A stretch of DNA of 64,000 nt from Bradyrhizobium sp. CCBAU 53340 (GTDB lineage Bacteria; Pseudomonadota; Alphaproteobacteria; Rhizobiales; Xanthobacteraceae): positions 3,596,001-3,660,000 of the forward strand of contig NZ_CP030055.1 in the NCBI RefSeq assembly GCF_015291645.1, written 5' to 3'. The first letter of the stretch is position 1, and the number at the start of each line of letters is the position of its first letter. This document shows positions 8,781 through 19,243 of the stretch, piece by piece. The position numbers and the translations under genes are program-made. A model generated the notes under the pieces. That model was not told where the DNA came from. It worked only from the letters and a program-made list of their open reading frames with translations, and made no database searches.

Positions 8781-9761
8781 ATGCCCATTGCGACGCCGCT
8801 GACGAGGCTGTTGGAGATCAAGCATCCGGTCCTGCTGGCGCCGATGGACGTCGTCGCCGGCAGTCGCCTGGTGACGGCCGTGAGCTCCGCCGGCGGTTTT
8901 GGCATTCTCGGCGGCGGCTACGGCGAGAAAGCGTGGCTGGAGCAGGAGACTGCAAAACTCGCCGAACTGCGCGCGCCGTTCGGGATCGGCTTTATTACAT
9001 GGAGCCTCGCCAAGCGACCCGAGCTGCTCGATATCGCGCTCGCCGCAAAGCCGTCTGCGATCATGCTCTCGTTCGGCGATCCCGCCCCGTTCGCGCCGCG
9101 GATCAGATCGGCCGGGGCGCGGCTGATCTGCCAGGTGCAGGACGAGACGATGGCGCGTCAGGCGCTCGATGCCGGCGCCGACATTCTGATTGCGCAGGGG
9201 ACAGAGGCGGGCGGTCACGGCGCCTCACGCACCACCGTCGATCTCGTGCCTGCCATCGTCGATCTCGCTGCGGGTCGCGTGGCGGTGGTGGCGGCCGGCG
9301 GCATCGCCGACGGCCGCGGTCTCGCCGCCATGATGATGCTGGGCGCGAGCGGCGTGCTGCTCGGCACCCGCTTTTATGCGAGCCGGGAGGCCGACGGCGC
9401 TGATGAGGCCAAGCGGCGCATCTGCGCGGCGAGCAGCGGCTCGACCGTGCGCGGCATCATCTTCGATCTCTCGCGCAACAATGTCTGGCCGGCGCCGTTC
9501 ACGGGACGGTGTCTGGTCAACGACCATGCCCGCCGCTGGGGCGGCCGCGAGGTCGAGCTGATGCAGAATGTCGCCGCAGTTTCGGCCGAGTATGCGGCCG
9601 CGAAAATGTCGGGCGATTTTGATATTGCCGCGGTGATCGCGGGTGAAGCTGTCGGCCTGATCCATGATATTCCACCAGCGGCCGAGATCGTCGAGCGGAT
9701 TGCGTCCGAGGCCGATCAATTGCTGGCCGGTCGGCGCAACTCCATCGCATCGTTCGCCTGA
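8781..9761 (+). CDS. Nitronate monooxygenase family flavoprotein
   Basis: 326 residues, FMN-binding TIM barrel of the 2-nitropropane dioxygenase family. Visible elements are HPVLLAPMD at the first strand, the AQGTEAGGHG motif with the catalytic-type histidine, AAGGIADGRG and LLGTRFYAS of the phosphate-binding strands. It oxidises alkyl nitronates with FMN and oxygen. A GGGGAGGGG-like purine run precedes the ATG. It is followed after 17 bases by a second, divergent paralog and is probably controlled by the LysR gene upstream. Confidence 0.88.
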   Translation: MPIATPLTRLLEIKHPVLLAPMDVVAGSRLVTAVSSAGGFGILGGGYGEKAWLEQETAKLAELRAPFGIGFITWSLAKRPELLDIALAAKPSAIMLSFGDPAPFAPRIRSAGARLICQVQDETMARQALDAGADILIAQGTEAGGHGASRTTVDLVPAIVDLAAGRVAVVAAGGIADGRGLAAMMMLGASGVLLGTRFYASREADGADEAKRRICAASSGSTVRGIIFDLSRNNVWPAPFTGRCLVNDHARRWGGREVELMQNVAAVSAEYAAAKMSGDFDIAAVIAGEAVGLIHDIPPAAEIVERIASEADQLLAGRRNSIASFA

Positions 9762-9778
9762 ACCTAGAGAGACACACC

Positions 9779-10855
9779 ATGTGGCCTGACCGTCGACTGA
9801 TCGATCTGTTCAAGACCGAATTCCCGATCGTGCTGGCGCCGATGGCCGGTGTGATGGATGCGGAGCTGGTGATCGCCGTGGCCGAGGGCGGCGGACTTGG
9901 CTCATTGCCGAGCGCCATGCTGTCGCCGGAGAAGGCGCGCGAGCAGGTCAACGTCATCCGCCAGCGCGTGAAGGCGCCGCTGAACATGAACTTCTTCTGC
10001 CACACGCCGATCGAGCTCACGGCCGAGGCCGACGCGCGCTGGAAGCAGCGGCTCACGGGTTATTACACCGAGCATGGTCTCGATCCGGCGGCGCCGGTCA
10101 ATGCGGCCAATCGGGCGCCGTTCGATGCGGCCTTCTGCGAAGTCGTCGAGGAGCTGAAGCCGGAGGTCGTCAGCTTTCATTTCGGCCTGCCTGAGCAGGC
10201 GTTGCTCAAGCGCGTCAAGGCGGCCGGTTGCCTCGTCATCTCGTCCGCCACGACGGTGAAGGAAGCGGTCTGGCTCGAGCAGCACGGCGTCGATGCCGTC
10301 ATTGCGCAAGGAGCCGAGGCCGGTGGCCATCGCGGCATGTTCCTGACCGACAAGATCGCCGAGCAGCCGGGTACCTTTGCGCTGGTGCCACAAGTCGCTG
10401 ATGCCGTGAAGGTGCCCGTGATTGCGGCCGGTGGCATCGCGGACGGGCGCGGCATCGCCGCGGCCTTTGCGCTTGGGGCGTCCGGCGTGCAGATCGGCAG
10501 CGCTTACTTGCGCTGCCCGGAGTCCAAGGTCAGCGCGGGCGGCCGCAAGGCGCTCGCCGAGGCGCGGGACGATTCCACCGTCATCACCAATGTGATGACC
10601 GGCCGCCCGGCGCGTGGCGTCCAGAACCGCCTGATGCGCGAGGCCGGCCCGGTCTCGCCGGACGCGCCGCCATTTCCTCATGCGGCAACCGCGCTTGGGC
10701 CGCTCAAGACGGCTGCTGAAAAGCAGGGCAGAGTGGATTTCACCAATCTCTGGGCCGGACAGGCCATCGCGCTCGGTCGTGAGGTCCCGGCCGCCGAATT
10801 GACCCGGGATCTCGCCAAATCGGCGCTGGAGCGCCTCCGTCAGATGGCCGGGTAG
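9779..10855 (+). CDS. Nitronate monooxygenase family flavoprotein, second copy
   Basis: 358 residues. Same FMN-barrel family: FPIVLAPMAGVMD, AQGAEAGGHRGMF, AAGGIADGRG and GSAYLRCPES. The AGGHRG form and the longer mid-section, which includes NMNFFCH and SFHFGLPE, resemble the class I nitronate monooxygenases (propionate 3-nitronate type), whereas the preceding gene is shorter. An AGAGAG box precedes the ATG. The pair is tandem and presumably co-transcribed. The two paralogs are divergent enough that different substrates are likely. Confidence 0.88.
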   Translation: MWPDRRLIDLFKTEFPIVLAPMAGVMDAELVIAVAEGGGLGSLPSAMLSPEKAREQVNVIRQRVKAPLNMNFFCHTPIELTAEADARWKQRLTGYYTEHGLDPAAPVNAANRAPFDAAFCEVVEELKPEVVSFHFGLPEQALLKRVKAAGCLVISSATTVKEAVWLEQHGVDAVIAQGAEAGGHRGMFLTDKIAEQPGTFALVPQVADAVKVPVIAAGGIADGRGIAAAFALGASGVQIGSAYLRCPESKVSAGGRKALAEARDDSTVITNVMTGRPARGVQNRLMREAGPVSPDAPPFPHAATALGPLKTAAEKQGRVDFTNLWAGQAIALGREVPAAELTRDLAKSALERLRQMAG

Positions 10856-10869
10856 TTAGGTTGTTGTTT

Positions 10870-10918
10870 GCGCATGGTCTTTTCGGAAAACCGCTTCACA
10901 CTTTTCCGGACCATGCGC
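10870..10918. repeat. 49-base palindromic repeat, possible terminator
   Basis: Perfect arms GCGCATGGTC and GACCATGCGC enclose a second perfect pair CGGAAAA/TTTTCCG around an 11-base loop. The sequence resembles a hairpin repeat I recall as common between genes in Bradyrhizobium genomes. It lies 15 bases after the second nitronate monooxygenase and could terminate its transcript before gatC. Confidence 0.75.
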
Positions 10919-10921
10919 TAG

Positions 10922-11278
<357 letters not shown>

Positions 11279-11299
11279 TTCAATTCAGGACGCTGTCCG

Positions 11300-11512
11300 A
11301 TGTGCATGCTTTGCGACGATGAGAAGGCCTATCAGGCCTACATGAACTACCTCGACAAGATGGAACGGCAGGGCAAGGCCGCCGATCCCAACGTCGCCGT
11401 CAATGAAGTGCTCGACGAGCTCCAGGCCGCCGCGAATGCGGCCGCCAAAAAAGACGACCCGGCCAACGACAAGACCCTGTCTCCGTTCTTCTGCAGCCCG
11501 ATCAATAAATGA
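11300..11512 (+). CDS. Small cysteine-bearing protein coupled to gatA
   Basis: 70 residues, not recognised. It starts MCMLC, so two cysteines sit in a CxxC spacing at the very N-terminus, and a third cysteine is five residues from the end (FFCSPINK). The middle is a charged, predicted helical segment ([12 protein letters not shown], then [13 protein letters not shown]). It lies 21 bases after gatC and its stop overlaps the gatA start as ATGA, so it is built into the operon and very likely translated. Metal binding through the terminal cysteines or a role in tRNA amidation are both untested. Confidence 0.72.
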   Translation: MCMLCDDEKAYQAYMNYLDKMERQGKAADPNVAVNEVLDELQAAANAAAKKDDPANDKTLSPFFCSPINK

Positions 11513-12984
11513 CCGATTTGACATCGCTGACGCTCGCCGAGGCCCGCAAGGGTCTCGCCGACAAGACTTTCACGTCGCTCGAGCTGACCGACGCGCATCT
11601 TTCCGCGATCGAGAAAGCGCGCGTGCTCAATGCCTTTGTGATGGAGACGCCCGACCAGGCGCGCAACATGGCGCGCGAAGCGGACGTCCGGATCGCCAAG
11701 GGCGATGCCGGTCCGCTCGCCGGCATTCCGCTCGGCATCAAGGATTTGTTCGCGACCAAGGGCGTGCGCACCACGGCGTGCTCGAAGATCCTCGGCAATT
11801 TCGTGCCGACCTACGAGTCCACAGTGACCTCGCAGCTCTGGCGCGACGGCGCGGTGATGCTCGGCAAGCTCAACAATGACGAGTTCGCGATGGGCTCGGC
11901 CAACGAGACCTCGTGCTTCGGGCCCGTCGGCAATCCCTGGCGGCGCGAGGGAAGCAACACCACGCTGGTGCCGGGCGGCTCGTCCGGCGGCTCGGCCTCG
12001 GCCGTGGCGGCGCTGCTGTGCATGGGCGCGACTGCGACCGACACCGGCGGCTCGATCCGCCAGCCGGCGGCGTTCACCGCCACCGTCGGCATCAAGCCGA
12101 CCTATGGTCGCTGCTCGCGCTGGGGCATCGTCGCCTTTGCATCCTCGCTCGACCAGGCGGGCCCGATCGCGCGCACGACACGCGATGCCGCGATGCTGCT
12201 GCGCTCGATGGCTGGCCACGATCCGAAGGATACGACCTCGGTCGACATCCCCGTGCCTGATTACGAGGCTTCGATCGGCAAGTCCGTAAAGGGCATGAAG
12301 ATCGGCATCCCCAGGGAGTATCGTCTCGACGGCATGCCTGCCGAGATCGAGAAGCTCTGGAGCGAAGGCGCGGCGTGGCTGAAGGCGGCCGGTGCCGAGC
12401 TCGTCGAGGTGTCGCTGCCGCACACGAAGTACGCGTTGCCGGCCTACTACATCGTGGCGCCGGCGGAGGCGTCGTCCAACCTCGCGCGTTATGACGGCGT
12501 GCGCTATGGACTGCGCGAGCAGGCCAAGAACATCACGGAGCTCTACGAGAACACCCGCGCCGAAGGTTTCGGCGCCGAGGTGCGCCGCCGCGTCATGATC
12601 GGCACCTATGTGCTCTCGGCCGGCTATTACGACGCCTACTACCTGCGGGCCCAGAAGGTGCGCACGCTGATCAAGAAGGATTTCGAGGATTGTTTCGAGA
12701 GGGGCGTCAACGCGATCCTCACACCGGCGACGCCGTCGGCCGCCTTCGGCATCGGCGAGAAGGGCGGCGCTGACCCGGTCGAGATGTACCTCAACGACAT
12801 CTTCACGGTGACGGTGAACATGGCCGGCCTGCCGGGCATTGCCGTGCCATCAGGCAAGGACAGCCAGGGCCTGCCGCTCGGCCTGCAACTGATCGGCCGT
12901 CCGTTCGAGGAGGAGACGCTGTTCTCGCTCGGCGAGGTGATCGAGCAGGCCGCCGGCCGTTTCACGCCCGCGAGGTGGTGGTGA
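11509..12984 (+). CDS. gatA: Asp-tRNA(Asn)/Glu-tRNA(Gln) amidotransferase subunit A
   Basis: 491 residues. The amidase-signature catalytic set is complete: Lys78 in [10 protein letters not shown], the serine-rich GGSSGGSAS loop (Ser158), and Ser182 in [11 protein letters not shown]. The subunit hydrolyses glutamine and channels ammonia to GatB. The start overlaps the preceding small ORF (ATGA) and the stop overlaps the GTG of the next one, so translation is coupled on both sides. Confidence 0.97.
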   Translation: MTDLTSLTLAEARKGLADKTFTSLELTDAHLSAIEKARVLNAFVMETPDQARNMAREADVRIAKGDAGPLAGIPLGIKDLFATKGVRTTACSKILGNFVPTYESTVTSQLWRDGAVMLGKLNNDEFAMGSANETSCFGPVGNPWRREGSNTTLVPGGSSGGSASAVAALLCMGATATDTGGSIRQPAAFTATVGIKPTYGRCSRWGIVAFASSLDQAGPIARTTRDAAMLLRSMAGHDPKDTTSVDIPVPDYEASIGKSVKGMKIGIPREYRLDGMPAEIEKLWSEGAAWLKAAGAELVEVSLPHTKYALPAYYIVAPAEASSNLARYDGVRYGLREQAKNITELYENTRAEGFGAEVRRRVMIGTYVLSAGYYDAYYLRAQKVRTLIKKDFEDCFERGVNAILTPATPSAAFGIGEKGGADPVEMYLNDIFTVTVNMAGLPGIAVPSGKDSQGLPLGLQLIGRPFEEETLFSLGEVIEQAAGRFTPARWW

Positions 12985-13273
12985 ATGTCGCCGGTTTCAT
13001 CGCAAGCCTCGACGGCGCGGCGCCCGCGCCGGAGCTGAACGCGCCGCTCGCCGGTCTCTGGTGGGCCGCGAAGGGCGACTGGGACCAGGCGCACAAGATC
13101 GTACAGGACGACGATGGCCGCGACGCCGCCTGGGTGCACGCGTATCTGCACCGTGTCGAAGGCGATCTCGGCAATGCCGGCTACTGGTACCGCCAGGCCG
13201 GCCAGCCTGCGGCAAAAGATTCATTGGAAGCGGAGTGGGAGCGGATCGCTGCCGCGCTGCTCGGGAGCACAAC

Positions 13274-13277
<4 letters not shown>
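12981..13277 (+). CDS. Hypothetical protein between gatA and gatB
   Basis: 98 residues, starting at a GTG that overlaps the gatA stop (GTGA); GTG codons at 12975 and 12978 are also in frame. It has a conserved-looking core: [18 protein letters not shown], then [20 protein letters not shown] and RQAGQP. The helical W/H/Y-rich pattern resembles a family of short uncharacterised proteobacterial proteins, and one TPR-like helix pair is possible. Its stop overlaps gatB (ATGA). Coupling at both ends implies co-expression with the amidotransferase. No function is known to me. Confidence 0.8.
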
Positions 13278-14752
<1,475 letters not shown>

Positions 14753-14767
14753 TCTCGCGCGTTCGGA

Positions 14768-14795
14768 CGAGGTGACGACACGCCTCGTCACCTCG
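14768..14795 (+). terminator. Hairpin after gatB
   Basis: A perfect 11-base inverted repeat, CGAGGTGACGA and TCGTCACCTCG, with a six-base loop, begins 16 bases after the gatB stop. There is no long T run, so termination would be inefficient or Rho-assisted. Confidence 0.65.
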
Positions 14796-15318
14796 CTGAG
14801 CGTTCGCGATGCGACACTCTCACGCCTCATCGACGACAAATATCATCCCGTGCAAACGCGATGCGACGACCGAATCGCGGTCCGCGCGATTCGCGCAAAA
14901 CGGCGACTTGCACGCGCTCTGACGAGCGCCGCCGCCGTTAAGCATGAAAATAATTTCGTTGCCAAAATTCGCGACTCAGAGTCCGCGACTCGCCTCCGTG
15001 GGGTGATCGCGCGCGTTGCTGCATGTGTCGTCGCCTTGATCGCGCGCGATGCACACGCACAGAATAATACTTGCTGCATAGTGTTTTCCTGCAATCGCGA
15101 TGCTTGCCGACGTCAATGCCGCGAGATGCATTTGCAATCGCGGAGGCGCGTCTGTGCTGACAAGCAAATCAGGCGCGGCTGGCGCACGCGCGCTGCGTCG
15201 TCAACACTTCCTTAAGTGAGAAGATGTTTTTTTCGTCGTGTTGGTGTATTCGGGGTGAGTGCATTCGATCCCCGAATGCGCACAGCGATTAAAGCCATCT
15301 CACACATCGGAGGGCAAC
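14796..15318. other. Gene-free stretch upstream of the lysine-rich peptide
   Basis: No convincing gene: a 147-codon frame on the plus strand has arginine/alanine-rich shadow composition and no ribosome-binding site. The stretch is unusually dense in CGCGAT-type words, including GATCGCGCGCG twice and GCGATGCGAC twice. Toward its end an inverted repeat ATTCGGGG (15248-15255) and CCCCGAAT (15270-15277) lies in what would be the leader of the peptide gene. A long untranslated leader or an unrecognised RNA is possible. Confidence 0.4.
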
Positions 15319-15411
15319 ATGGCCAAGAAAGCGAAGAAGGCGAAGAAGGCGAAGAGCGCAGTGAAGAAGACTGCGAAGAAGACCCGCAAGGTCGCGAAGA
15401 AGAAGAAGTAA
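15319..15411 (+). CDS. 30-residue lysine-rich, histone H1-like peptide
   Basis: A very short gene of 30 codons: 16 lysines, one arginine and most of the rest alanine, arranged as KKAKKAKK and KKTAKKTRK units that resemble histone H1 C-terminal tails. A GGAGGG ribosome-binding site sits five bases before the ATG, and a strong hairpin follows 17 bases after the stop, so it has the parts of a real single-gene unit. Predicted net charge is about +17, so nucleic-acid binding is the obvious guess. Short lysine/alanine-rich peptides of this type occur in several alphaproteobacteria. Confidence 0.68.
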   Translation: MAKKAKKAKKAKSAVKKTAKKTRKVAKKKK

Positions 15412-15427
15412 CTTCGCTTCTGAAGTT

Positions 15428-15447
15428 GCCGGCTCCTAAGAGCCGGC
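15428..15447 (+). terminator. Hairpin after the lysine-rich peptide gene
   Basis: Perfect eight-base stem GCCGGCTC/GAGCCGGC with loop CTAA, 17 bases after the TAA stop. The absence of a U tract makes strict intrinsic termination uncertain. Confidence 0.6.
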
Positions 15448-16289
15448 ACGTCATCAGCGCCTCCTAGAGGTTCTGGTCGACGATAGAGGGTGTCGGCGAG
15501 ACATCAGGTCAACGGTCGGATCGTCAACTTCGCGAGCTTGCTCGTCAAAGTCCGGTCCGGCAGAAGAAACAGAGTTTTCTTCGTTCGGTGCGGGTCTCCT
15601 TCAAAAGGGCTCCGCAATTCCACAAGCGGCCCTCGGGCTCATTTGGAATCTGGTCCTGACGTGTTCGCCGACGCCCTCGTTCCCTGAGGCCGGGGTATTG
15701 CCGGCAATCCCATTCCCGACATTGTTGATCTGACTGCGGCGTAGCTCTGCTGCGCGATCGCGTTGCCTTGGTCGCATCTGCCTGGGCAAGCGAGGGCTGC
15801 GGCACGATTGCATGTTGTTTGCGCGACGCTCCCCCATTCTCGGTGTCATCGCCCGGCTTCCCACGGGCGATCCAGTACGGCGAGACGGTCGTGGTTGAAT
15901 CGATGGACCGCGGCGTACTCGAATCCCTGCCTGCGCGGGGAATGACAGGGCGGATGCGGTTCGCCACCGTGCGCGATGGTTATCGATGTCCGAAAACCGC
16001 AAGGTAAACCGAATCTGACGAACCGCAGAAGTGCCTGCAAATCAGGGACTTCTTGAATTTGCCGTGCGCACGGCGCGGCCTCGCGTTTACGTCTGCTTCA
16101 TCGCGATACTTAAACTGCCATTCAAATTTGCCCGCCATCATCGCCTCCAACAAGCCGGCAAACGGCAATGGGCAAGAAGCCCAAGGGGATGAGTTGAACA
16201 GCGCGGGGCCCGGCAAGGTTACGCGCATCAGAGTTGGACGGGAGCCGCGCTCGGGGGAACGGGGCGGCATAAGAAAAAGGGGATGCGTT
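15448..16289. other. Gene-poor stretch
   Basis: No well-supported gene in about 840 bases. On the minus strand around 15550-15830 there are short frames with protein-like composition (AIVPQPSLAQADATKATRS, then NNVGNGIAGNTPASGNEGV in another frame), which could be a decayed gene with frameshifts, but no start or ribosome-binding site supports it. A two-hairpin repeat occupies 15845-15946. The last 250 bases before the Sel1-like gene hold nothing I can name. Confidence 0.4.
15845..15946. repeat. Two-hairpin palindromic repeat, copy 2
   Basis: Begins GTCATCGCCCGG, whose first hairpin closes with CGGGCGATCCAGTA. After a variable centre comes GTACTCGAATCC and a second hairpin ending GGGGAATGAC. 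Same architecture and orientation as the copy at 51319 and the inverse of that at 62223. Confidence 0.72.
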
Positions 16290-16556
16290 ATGTTTCAGGG
16301 TACTTTCGATCTCGATACGGCCACGCCGATCGATGCGAGCGCGCTGTCGGACGTTCTGTTCGAGCGCGGGATCTATTGGGCAAGCGGCCGTTCGGGCCTG
16401 GTCGACCTCGTCGCCGCCCACAAATGGTTCAACCTCGCCGCGTTGAAGGGCCGCAAGGATGCCGTCGCGCTGCGCCAGGAAGTGGCCGGTCAGATGTCGG
16501 ACGCCGAGATCTCAGCTGCGCAGCGTGAGGCGAGGGCGTGGGTGTCTGCGCATTGA
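16290..16556 (+). CDS. Sel1-repeat-like small protein
   Basis: 88 residues. The segment VDLVAAHKWFNLAALKGRKDA matches the alanine/tryptophan pattern of a Sel1-like (TPR-related) helical repeat, followed by a second helix (MSDAEISAAQREARAW). Sel1 repeats mediate protein-protein contacts. An AAGAAAAAGGGG purine run lies just upstream of the ATG. The longer open frame to 16053 is rejected for its atypical composition. It is the last plausible chromosomal gene before the insertion elements. Confidence 0.75.
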   Translation: MFQGTFDLDTATPIDASALSDVLFERGIYWASGRSGLVDLVAAHKWFNLAALKGRKDAVALRQEVAGQMSDAEISAAQREARAWVSAH

Positions 16557-16720
16557 GCGCCGCATCGCATCCGGCCCCGTGTTTTCACGGAGCGATTGGG
16601 TTGCGTTGAATCAAGTTCCCGCGTCGTGCCGCCATCTAAAGCGGGATGGGGTTAGGTTGAATCGATTTGGGATTGAACGAAGCCGCTGGCGCGGCATGTA
16701 GGGAGTCATAGCAAGGATTG

Positions 16721-16774
16721 CCTCCTGTCTGAGAGGATTGCGGGTTTTCGCAGCCCAACCCTTTAGACAGGAGG
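16721..16774 (+). promoter_or_regulatory. Leader hairpin that buries the recombinase ribosome-binding site
   Basis: CCTCCTGTCT (16721-16730) is the exact complement of AGACAGGAGG (16765-16774), which contains the AGGAGG Shine-Dalgarno box seven bases before the recombinase ATG. A smaller internal stem (TGCG...CGCA) lies in the loop. Transcripts starting outside the element would fold this way and translate the recombinase poorly, a control known in principle from IS10 and IS50. Confidence 0.6.
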
Positions 16775-16781
16775 TTTTCCG

Positions 16782-17642
16782 ATGGCTGAGATCAGCCCAC
16801 TTCGCCGCCGCATGATCGAGGACATGACGGTCCGCAATCTGTCACCGGCGACGCAGCAATCCTACCTCAACGCCGTAGCGAAGTTGAGCCGATATTTCGG
16901 TCGTTCTCCCGACCGCCTCGACCTGGAGGATATCCGTGCCTTCCAGGTTCATCTGGTTGCGACGGGGATGTCCTGGCCGGCGCTGAACCAGATCGTCTGC
17001 GCACTGCGGTTCTTCTACGGTGTGACGCTTGGTCATGACACCGTTCCGGAGCGCATCGCCTATGCGCGTAAACCGCGCAAACTGCCGGTCGTGCTGAGCG
17101 CCGACGAGGTCGTGCGCTTCCTGGAAGCGATCCCAAGCCTCAAGAGCCGTACCGCGTTGACCACCGTCTATGCCGCAGGCTTGCGCGTATCGGAAGTGGT
17201 CCTCTTGAAGGTTGTCGACATTGATAGCCAACGGATGTTGATCCGGGTCGAGCACGGCAAGGGCGGCAAGGACCGTTACGTTATGCTCTCGCCGCAGCTT
17301 TTGAGGATTCTGCGGACGTATTGGCGGCTCACTCGGCCAAAACGATGGCTATTTCCCGGCCGCGACGACGAGCGTCCGCTCGTCCCGAACGTGCTGCACG
17401 CCGCCTGTCGTTCAGCCTGTGCTGCGGCTGGCTTGAGCAAGTCGGTGACAGTGCATACGCTGCGGCACACATTCGCGACCCATCTCCTGGAGAACGGGGC
17501 CGACGTGCGCATCATCCAGGTGCTGCTCGGCCATGCCAGTCTGGCCAGCACGGCGCGCTATACCCAAGTCGCCACAAAGACCATCAGCAATACGCCAAGT
17601 CCGCTTGACCGACTCCGCCTGGAGGTCGTGCCGCCCGGCTGA
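16782..17642 (+). CDS. Tyrosine recombinase of the IS91-type unit
   Basis: 286 residues, XerC/D-like. The N-terminal SAM-like core-binding domain (MTVRNLSPATQQSYL, then DRLDLEDIRAFQVHL) is followed by the catalytic domain with the full R-H-R-H-Y set: arginine in AAGLRVSEVVLL, HTLRHTFATHLLENG, LLGHAS and the nucleophile in TARYTQVA. Such recombinases are often encoded just upstream of the transposase in IS91-family elements; their role there is unclear. The stop is 10 bases before the transposase frame. The Shine-Dalgarno box AGGAGG is strong but sits in a hairpin. Confidence 0.9.
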   Translation: MAEISPLRRRMIEDMTVRNLSPATQQSYLNAVAKLSRYFGRSPDRLDLEDIRAFQVHLVATGMSWPALNQIVCALRFFYGVTLGHDTVPERIAYARKPRKLPVVLSADEVVRFLEAIPSLKSRTALTTVYAAGLRVSEVVLLKVVDIDSQRMLIRVEHGKGGKDRYVMLSPQLLRILRTYWRLTRPKRWLFPGRDDERPLVPNVLHAACRSACAAAGLSKSVTVHTLRHTFATHLLENGADVRIIQVLLGHASLASTARYTQVATKTISNTPSPLDRLRLEVVPPG

Positions 17643-17651
17643 GCGGACCTG

Positions 17652-18830
17652 ATGGCTCCGGTTCTGGAAGTGGCGGATATCTTCTGCCGCCACGGCGAAG
17701 CGTTTCGGCAAGCCCGTGCCGAGCATTTGGGCCGCGTCGAGCGGCGCGTCATGGGCGCGATCACGGCATGCCGGACGGCTGTGCTCGGCGGCCACGTCGA
17801 GCAGTGCGATGACTGCGGCGCCACACGGATTGCCTACAACTCCTGCCGCAATCGGCATTGCCCGAAGTGCCAGGGCTCGGCGCGCGTGCAATGGCTCGCC
17901 GAACGACAGGCCGAACTCCTTCCCGTGCCGTATTTCCACGTCGTCTTCACCATGCCGGCCCCCGCCGGAGAGATAGCCTTTCAGAACAAGGCCATCGTCT
18001 ATGCCATCCTGTTCCGCTGCGCGGCCGAGACGCTCGCCACCATCGCGGCCGACCCCAAGCATCTCGGCGCTCAGCTCGGTGTGACCGCCGTCCTCCATAC
18101 CTGGGGCCAGACGCTGCAACACCATCCGCATATCCACTGCGTCGTGCCTGGTGGTGGACCTTCACTCGACGGCACACACTGGGTCGCTTGCCGGCCCGGC
18201 TTCTTCCTGCCGGTGCGCGTCCTCTCCCGGCTGTTCCGCCGTCTGTTTCTGCTAGAGCTCCAAGCTGCCTTCGCGGCTGGCCAGTTGGGCTTCTTTGGCG
18301 ATCTCGTCCATCTCGCCGATCCCGCCGCATTCGCCGAACGCCTCGCTCAACTTCGACGGACCGACTGGGTCGTCTATGCCAAGCCGCCATTCGGCGGGCC
18401 CGAACAGGTGCTGGCTTATCTCGGCCGCTACACGCATCGCGTCGCCATCGCCAACAGTAGGCTGATCTCGCTTGCCGACGGCAAGGTGAGCTTTTCCTGG
18501 AAGGACTATCGGCAGAATCGTCAAGCCAAAGTGATGACGCTTAATGCCGATGAGTTCATTCGTCGCTTTCTCCTCCACACCCTGCCGGACGGCTTCCACC
18601 GCATCCGCCACTATGGCTTCCTCGCCAATGGCGGACGCAACGATAAAATCGCCCTCTGCCGTCAACTCCTTGCTGTCCGCAACGCTCCGACTGATCAAGA
18701 AGCCGGCGACGATCCCCTCACCAAATGTGAGATCCCCGTCTGCCCGCATTGTGGCGGCACCATGCGGCGCGTCGATGTCGTCCCACGAGCCTGCGCCCGC
18801 GACCATCCGTTTCGTTGTGATACGTCATGA
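17652..18830 (+). CDS. IS91-family transposase (Y2 HUH type)
   Basis: 392 residues. An N-terminal zinc-binding region (CDDCG, then CRNRHCPKCQG) precedes the HUH histidines in HHPHIHCVVPGGG and the paired tyrosines in YLGRYTHRVAIAN. A C-terminal CPHCG pair gives a second zinc motif. These match the rolling-circle-type IS91 transposases. No internal stop or frameshift is seen, so it looks intact. Translation probably follows the recombinase on the same transcript. Confidence 0.92.
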   Translation: MAPVLEVADIFCRHGEAFRQARAEHLGRVERRVMGAITACRTAVLGGHVEQCDDCGATRIAYNSCRNRHCPKCQGSARVQWLAERQAELLPVPYFHVVFTMPAPAGEIAFQNKAIVYAILFRCAAETLATIAADPKHLGAQLGVTAVLHTWGQTLQHHPHIHCVVPGGGPSLDGTHWVACRPGFFLPVRVLSRLFRRLFLLELQAAFAAGQLGFFGDLVHLADPAAFAERLAQLRRTDWVVYAKPPFGGPEQVLAYLGRYTHRVAIANSRLISLADGKVSFSWKDYRQNRQAKVMTLNADEFIRRFLLHTLPDGFHRIRHYGFLANGGRNDKIALCRQLLAVRNAPTDQEAGDDPLTKCEIPVCPHCGGTMRRVDVVPRACARDHPFRCDTS

Positions 18831-19185
18831 CCAGCGCCTGCACTATCCACCCCTTCCGTGATCACCTTCGCGGTGGCAACGTCCGAAGTCGCCGTGGCCG
18901 CGCTCGTCACCGCTCACCCCGCCAATCGTTCGGCCGCGCATCCCAGCGCAACAAATCCCTCGCGGCATCGCGCCCACTGCCCGATCAATCGGGCCGCTCA
19001 CACCTGCTCAATGTCTCGCCGACGCGCGGCGACCACAGGCGCACCTTCTCCGCAACTGCACCGGCTGCACTATCGCCATAGTGCCCGCAACTCCGCGGCT
19101 TCGTTCAATCCAGCTTCTATGAGGTCGCACGCTACGACTGCGCGCGCGGCTTAAGTCTGCCCCGCGACCTCACAGAACCCTCAAG
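18831..19185 (+). other. Non-coding right arm of the IS91-type unit
   Basis: 355 bases without a credible gene between the transposase stop and the inferred right boundary. It is rich in short C-rich words and ends GAACCCTCAAG, so it carries both GAAC and CAAG tetramers like those used by IS91 relatives near their origin end. It probably contains the replication-origin end of the element; no exact structure was identified. Confidence 0.4.
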
Positions 19186-19243
19186 ATTCCCAAATCAGCG
19201 TATTCCTGATTCACCATGCTGGCTGGGCAGGAGGCCAGCATGG

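Larger units (their letters stand above)
16675..19185 (+). mobile_element. IS91-type unit with an accessory tyrosine recombinase
   Basis: About 2.5 kb holding a tyrosine recombinase (16782) and a Y2 HUH transposase (17652), with 355 bases of non-coding sequence on the right. IS91 elements have no long terminal inverted repeats and move by a rolling-circle-like process, and none are seen here. Boundaries are inferred from the sequence it interrupts: GGGATT to the left and ATTCCC to the right, which leaves a three-base ambiguity. Confidence 0.65.

Noticed and set aside
14772..15215. 147-codon plus-strand frame between gatB and the lysine-rich peptide
   Set aside because: It starts inside the gatB terminator hairpin, lacks a ribosome-binding site and has shadow-like Arg/Ala composition.
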